From contig NC_067488.1 of NCBI RefSeq assembly GCF_947179515.1, forward strand, positions 36,609,842 through 36,673,841: a DNA stretch of 64,000 nt, written 5' to 3'. The notes beneath the pieces are model-generated. The model searched no databases, had not been told where the DNA came from, and was given only the letters and a program-made list of their open reading frames with translations. Shown here piece after piece: positions 58,691-64,000 of the stretch. Origin of the DNA: Apodemus sylvaticus (taxonomy: Eukaryota > Chordata > Mammalia > Rodentia > Muridae). The stretch's first letter is position 1, and each line of letters begins with the position of its first letter. The position numbers and the translations under genes are program-made.

Positions 58691-59539
58691 AAAATGAATG
58701 AATGGAGAGAATGATTTCTTAAACAAATCACAAATTAAGTTCTTCACAGCTAAGTACACTCTATAGAAACTAGTCATTATGCTTATGATGTGTCTTCCTC
58801 TCAATATGTGATATTGACGTTTGAGTAACCAGTATGTAACACCTGTAACATGTTTTAACTTGTCCCTTCCATCCTATCCCAATTGTTCCTTCATATTGTT
58901 ATCAGTATCTGATTATTCATTTGCTTTGTCTAACCTAGTGGATCTTGGATAGGCACAATTTTGAAAACCAAAGACTATTTGGCAATATCTGGAGATTATC
59001 AGAATAGAATGTGCATCTATTGGGTAGAAGAGAGGGATGCTGCTGAAACTGGTGCCTGAAAGGGCTGCCACACAGCCAAGAATCAACACAGCTCAAAGGC
59101 TTAAGCAGCCATACTTACTTTGTGGTTTTTCACTACTGTCATTGAATTGGTAGTTATCCAAAGAAGAGTTACAAAATGGCAGTAATTAACAAATGCCGGG
59201 GAAGCAGAATAGAGAATGAGGCTCAGAATAAGTTGTAAATACACTGAATTGGGCCTGAGTGTTGCCAAGGGAACCTGTCAGCACCCTGACCTGAGCTTGC
59301 TCTTTTTGTGCCTCACAAAATTTCTCTAAGACTTCAGGTTGTTTTGTATTTTCTGTGATTGGTGATGACCTTTTAAAATGAATTTGACTTGAACAGTGCA
59401 GTTGACACTAAAACAAATGGACTCTATTTTTCCCCCTATAATTTTAATGTGGATCATAGCATTTTCCTCTATAAAAGTTGACACTTACTGTCTAGCTTGT
59501 ACAGAAAATACCATCATTATAATAGTAATAACTACTTTT
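58691..59539. other. Unique non-coding sequence
   Basis: No gene or repeat recognised. Confidence 0.5.
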
Positions 59540-59824
59540 TACAGTTCTAAGTTGGAATACTGTCCCCTAAAGAGATACGTTGACATCTCAACCCCCAGAT
59601 CCCTATGAATGTGATCCCATTTGGAAGCAGAATTTTTACATAAGGCATCAAATTAAGCAGAGGTTAGTCTTGAAAAAAGGTGGTATTATTATATGGAAGG
59701 AGAATACTCCAGGTGCAGTCACCTAGAGAAGAATGTCATGCCATGACAAGGCTAGAAATTAGAGCACTGCAACTATATAACCACGGAATTGCAATGACTC
59801 TCAGAGCCACAGAAGTGACAAGGA
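59540..59824 (+). mobile_element. MLT1-like LTR, ancient
   Basis: 'tatgaatgtgatcccatttg' followed by 'gaagcagaatttttacataa' and 'gtcatgccatgacaaggcta' fits old mammalian MaLR LTRs of the MLT1 group. Its 3' end is overwritten by a SINE. Confidence 0.5.
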
Positions 59825-60035
59825 CACAGAAGGAGTTGAGAAGATGAATCAGAAGGTAAAAGTAACTGTACCCAAGCATGATGAGCTAGGTTCACTCACC
59901 AGGACCAACATGGTAGAAGTTGAAAACGGACTCCCCCACACGTTGTCCTCTGAGTTGCTCAGACATGTTGGGGCAGAGGCACATGTGTGCACCCACCCAT
60001 GTACAAAATAATCAATAAATTTAATTAGGAAAAAA
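59825..60035 (+). mobile_element. tRNA-derived SINE (B2/B3 clade)
   Basis: 'gagttgagaagatgaatcag' head, 'caagcatgatgagctaggtt' B-box region, 'caccaggaccaacatggtag' body, 'gcacatgtgtgcacccaccc' and an A-rich tail (60005-60045). Confidence 0.75.
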
Positions 60036-60374
60036 GAAAACAAGGAATTCCTCTTTCCAAAAGCCTCCAGAAGAAACATGACCTTATGATGTTGTGGTAT
60101 TAGAAGTTAATTAACTGAAATGTATCTTCTCTGTGCATGGCATAAACAGCTGACTCTGCTTTGGGGATGGCAGAAAATAATAGCAGAGTTGACTCCCTGC
60201 TACAGAATGACATTTTGGGATTAACACAATTGCCCTCCATGAAGTTAAGTATTTTATTCTTACAACAAAGCTGTAAATTGGGTTCCAACATTTGGCTTGT
60301 TCTACTGATGAAAGAATATGGTCATTTGCCCCAAATCAAACAGATAGAATATATTAAGGTCAAGATTAGTTCCC
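60036..60374. other. Unique non-coding sequence
   Basis: No gene or repeat recognised. Confidence 0.5.
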
Positions 60375-60640
60375 AGAACCAGGGAGACAGCTCAGTCAGT
60401 TTAGTGCTTGCCATGAAAGCCTGAGAACTTTAGTTTTATTCCCAACACCTATGTAACATGCTGGACATGGTGCTACAACTTACAATCCTGGAGCTTGGGA
60501 GGCAAACACAGGGGATCCCTGGGACTTTCTGACTAGCCAGCCTAGCCAAATTAGTGAACCCCAAGTCCCAGTAAGAAGCTCTATGTGTAGTAGATCATAG
60601 TTTTCCTCATGCACCTATACATATATGCACACATACTACA
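60375..60640 (+). mobile_element. B4 SINE
   Basis: 'cagggagacagctcagtcag' head, then 'gctggacatggtgctacaac' and 'ttacaatcctggagcttggg' with 'caaacacaggggatccctgg'. This is the ID-B1 composite order of B4. Confidence 0.75.
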
Positions 60641-61429
60641 AAGAGAATGTGGACCAGCATACATGAGAACATATATGCATATTTTCTTTACCTTAGGACT
60701 CATTTATTCTGGTTGAGAATAGTGATGTCAGTAGCTATACTGTTTACCACCTCTAAAATGGAAGAACAGCTAGTGCTCAGATCCATGTTAGGGAGGGGCA
60801 GAGTAGAGAGCTAAGGATAAGTGATAAGGGATAAGTCTGAGTTCCAACTCTGTCACTTTCTAGCTGGGCAGTTTCTTCATTTTCATACTAAAGAATAAAA
60901 GAAGCAACAAAACTCAGTGACTTAAGCCTAACCAGTAAACCAAGACTGTGCATTTGATGCAGAGACATCTTTTCTAGGGGTCTAAATGGGCTGTAGTAGA
61001 CTTGTTTCAGATCATCTTTAACAAAGAGACCACTATGCAAAAACACCACTGTCCTGGAAGATCCACTTAAGCTACTTTGAACAATGTGTTATGATGCTAC
61101 TGTGAATTCCCAGGATGTTTTCTGTTAGGAAGCCCTGCTACTAAACATCAAAGAGTGCCATGTCTTGATAGCCCAAAATGGAGGACTCACCTTTTCCAGC
61201 AGGGCTTCCCTTCTCTGACTTTGTCTATGGGGACCTAAACCCTACCTAAGAAAGGTTACATAGTCCTTGGCAAATCTACAAGTTCAACTTCCTCTTTCTC
61301 AATAAGAACCTGCCCAGTAAGTACCAGTGATTCCTGGAATGCCTCTCCATGAAAATGAGGCATTCACCATATGCTAAGCTCTAGACAATGATTTTACATT
61401 CACATGAAAACTTCTTCCCACTCTCCAAG
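60641..61429. other. Unique non-coding sequence
   Basis: No gene or repeat recognised. Confidence 0.5.
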
Positions 61430-61735
61430 GTTCATATATAGCCCTTGGTAACCCCAAATAAAGTGTATGTACACCAGCTCTGTTTCACTGAAGACTGTCT
61501 AAGAGAGCTGTTACATTGAGTACCATCCAAAAGAGCTGTAACACTAAAACCCTCAGATAAAGCCTTCCTCAAAGAAGGTTCCCCTAATCCCCACCCCCAC
61601 ACACCCAGCAGGGTTGAGATTCTGCAGTCCAGACTTTCCAGACTCCATTTCACCCTTCCAGCACAGTGTGTAGCAGAGTCTGGATAGCCTGAGGGAGGAA
61701 TCAGAGGATGGGGAACCACAGCTGATCCCCAACAT
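61430..61735 (+). mobile_element. Possible rodent LTR fragment
   Basis: 'tggtaaccccaaataaagtg' (poly(A) signal-like), 'ctgaagactgtctaagagag', 'agctgtaacactaaaaccct' and 'cagcagggttgagattctgc' recall a murid LTR-type repeat. Family and limits uncertain. Confidence 0.4.
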
Positions 61736-62012
61736 ACCTACCACAACTTTTCATCAAATTCATTCCCAGTAAAATGATGAACTATATACAATCTGTTCAT
61801 CAAGCCCAGAGTTGTGTGTGAGGACCCCCGAGGCCTCTGAGGATCACTGCTGCTTCTACAAGTGACTGTAGATTTCCAATAGGTTGAGAAAGCTGGGAGT
61901 TGATGGGAGCTCATCTGAGTAGAGTCTCTGTGCCTTCTTGCAACTAATGTTTGGGGTCTCTGTCTTCCTTGGTACAATGTTACTTAAGAAAATTTTAACC
62001 TATACTTATAAA

Positions 62013-62019
<7 letters not shown>

Positions 62020-62092
<73 letters not shown>
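62020..62092. repeat. (CT)n(CA)n compound microsatellite
   Basis: About 15 CT units directly joined to about 21 CA units. Confidence 0.95.
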
Positions 62093-62094
<2 letters not shown>

Positions 62095-63344
62095 GGTGAA
62101 GAAGAGTGAGTGACAGAGAAAAGGAAAGAAAGAGAGCTTCATTGTTGTTAAAAGCAACAATATCATAAAATGTGAAAAATAAACTTATAAATTAGTATGG
62201 TTCACCTACCCAAAAAAGATACTCTTAGTGACCTTTGGAATAGAGAGACTCTTTTATTGGGCTGACTACAATGTAAAGAGGGGAGATTGGATTTCCCTGT
62301 TATACATAAATAGATCCCTCTTGAAAGACAGAAGAAACTGAACCATAAAAAAAAAAAGAAAGAAAAAAGAAACTGAATTAGAAAAATCTAGTTATTTCTC
62401 TAAAATTCAAACTTCAGGCAAATTATTTCTTGTATGGGGGAAAATGATTGAGTGTGAGGAATGGCTAGAAATATCTCATCAAGAGTACACTGTCTGAAAA
62501 GATTCACAATGAAGATTCTTGTCTCCCTCATAACCTTCCTATTCTTAAAGTAGCAATGTCTCTAGCATGAAATTGTTATAAAGATAAAATATAGTAAGAT
62601 AGGAAAAATGTTTTATACCACACAATTACATATTCCACTAATAGTCATTTATGTCTTTATTTTTATCTCACTACATAGTAAAAGACTTGTATGCAACATT
62701 ACATGGAATGAAAAATGACAATAGGCTATTATTTCAGAGTCTCTCCTCTCTGGGAGGTGGTATAGATGCGAATAGAGTATGGCAAGTAGAGTAGATGTTA
62801 AGGGAAAAACCAGAAATAATATGAAGTGAGTCACAGGTCATGCTAGGAAGAACAGAGCATGCTCTGGGAAAATCAACACAGGAATAAGGCCTGGCTTAAA
62901 TAGAGACATGAGGGATGTGGACCAGTTTCCAGATGAGGAATGTGGTGATCAGAGCCTCCACCAAGGTCATGAGGAAAATGGAAAGTGGCATGGTTAAGAA
63001 CTTACAGAAGTTCAGTTGGTAGCACCATAAACTTTGGGGAGTTTAGGGATCAGAGAAGACTTCTGAGAAATAGCCCAACTAATGAAAGACTGTGAAGTAT
63101 GTTGAAGAGTTTACCATCAGGATCATATGAGGTCTGTAAACTAACTCAGTGGACAAGTGACATCATCATATCCCACACTAGGAGGCTTGGTTTACGAGAA
63201 ATGTAGGAAATGGGGCTAGCATTTAAAACATAATCACTAGAGACATTGAAGGTGATATTGTCCTGGATGCCAATACTGATAAAGAACGGAGAGAAGTCTC
63301 CAGACCTCAGAGCTATACAGGTATAAAATTCATAAAACCCAACA
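62093..63344. other. Unique non-coding sequence
   Basis: No gene or repeat recognised; A-rich text at 62346-62370. Confidence 0.5.
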
Positions 63345-63720
63345 GATAGCAAAATACGATGTGAAGAGACACCATGAACAAGTCAACTGTTATGAAAGAA
63401 AGCATTTAGTTGAGGCTTGCCTACAGTTTCATAGGCTTAGATCATTATCCTGGACTAAGTGATGGCATGGGAAGCATGGGATCATGGTGCTAGAGAAGTA
63501 GCTAAGAGCCAAAAGAGAAACTCTGTACTTGGCATGGGCTTTTGAAACCTCAAAGCCCACGTCTACCCCCAGTGACACATTTCCACCAACAAGACCATAC
63601 TTCTTAATTCTTCTAATCCTTTCAAATAATGCCAATCCCTGGTGACTAACCATTTAAATATATGAGTCTGGGAAGTGGGGAGCAGGGGCTGGGCAAGCAT
63701 TTTTATAACCACTACAGACT
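63345..63720 (-). mobile_element. MaLR (ORR1/MT-like) solo LTR
   Basis: Reading the minus strand from 63720 gives 'ctgtagtggttataaaaatg', 'tcatatatttaaatggttag', 'tcaccagggattggcattat', 'tgtgtcactgggggtagacg', 'ctatgaaactgtaggcaagc' and 'tcatggtgtctcttcacatc', the full order of a rodent MaLR LTR. No internal region attached. Confidence 0.75.
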
Positions 63721-63884
63721 ACATTCACAGATATCTTTGTAATTAGAGAAAGTGGGAGTTGAATTTTGGCCAAATCAAATACAAGCAGATAATATATGTG
63801 ATTTCTGGACCTAGTCAGTACAAGTCTCTCACACATCTTTCTCTGTATTTTCATGGAAAGTCAATGCTCGAAGTCATCTTAGAA

Positions 63885-64000
63885 GACAAAGACAGTACAG
63901 TGGATAAAGTACTTTTTACTAACCCTGATGATCTGAGTCCAATGCTCAGGATCTAAATAGTAGAAGGAGAGCACCAAATCCATAAAATTGTCCTCTGACT
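63885..64000 (+). mobile_element. tRNA-derived SINE, cut by window end
   Basis: 'gtggataaagtactttttac' then 'ctgatgatctgagtccaatg', 'agaaggagagcaccaaatcc' and 'ttgtcctctgact' match the same SINE type as 59825-60035; the 3' part lies beyond the window. Confidence 0.7.

Noticed and set aside
61984..62166. Cys-Val/Glu-Arg repeat protein
   Set aside because: It is the antisense translation of the (CT)n(CA)n microsatellite.

Overview
The window is mammalian nuclear DNA from a murid rodent, most likely rat (Rattus). It is AT-rich, non-coding and dense in rodent B1, B2/B3 and B4 SINEs, Lx-type LINE-1s and MaLR LTRs, with older MIR, L2 and MLT1-like relics and many (CA)n tracts. The youngest LINE-1 (26.3-28.5 kb) reads like the rat L1 3' end as I remember it, not the mouse one. 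No multi-exon protein-coding gene is recognisable, so the window is intergenic or lies inside a large intron. Nearly all long open frames are LINE-1 pieces, microsatellite read-through or chance.

Layout. 1-5.6 kb: an Lx LINE-1 3' UTR split by an unassigned ~600-bp insert, SINEs, and a second L1 3' UTR. 5.8-6.1 kb: a processed pseudogene of Atp5mf (ATP synthase subunit f), collinear with the 88-codon parent and carrying one in-frame stop. 6.6-25 kb: old LTRs, SINEs, MIR/L2 and long unique stretches. These include two paralogous non-coding blocks 5.45 kb apart (8.69-8.88 and 14.14-14.34 kb), a 73-bp splice-flanked candidate exon (21.75 kb) and a 222-bp G-rich minisatellite (22.6 kb). 25.2-28.6 kb: two antisense LINE-1s, the second a composite with two tandem L1 3' ends inside one pair of target-site duplications. 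29-33 kb: CA/TG tracts, a 0.6-kb alternating purine-pyrimidine stretch and repeat-free sequence. 33.0-34.1 kb: an L1 nested in a MaLR LTR. 34-40 kb: mostly unique. 40.1-46.6 kb: an L1 cluster, comprising a 5'-inverted Lx, a 3.6-kb Lx with decayed ORF1 and an internally deleted ORF2, and an antisense 3' UTR. 47-55.9 kb: unique sequence with L1-like 3' ends and an ORR1-like LTR. 55.9-57.2 kb: a second 5'-inverted L1. 57.7-64 kb: a rodent repeat with a 35-bp internal tandem array, L2, MLT1-like, B2/B3, B4 and LTR copies.

Nothing here forms an operon or pathway; the coherent story is retrotransposition. The strongest observations are the composite LINE-1, which suggests reverse-transcriptase template jumping, and the paralogous non-coding pair, which may be duplicated regulatory elements or an unrecognised ancient repeat. 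Family assignments rest on recognising consensus features by eye; no database was searched.
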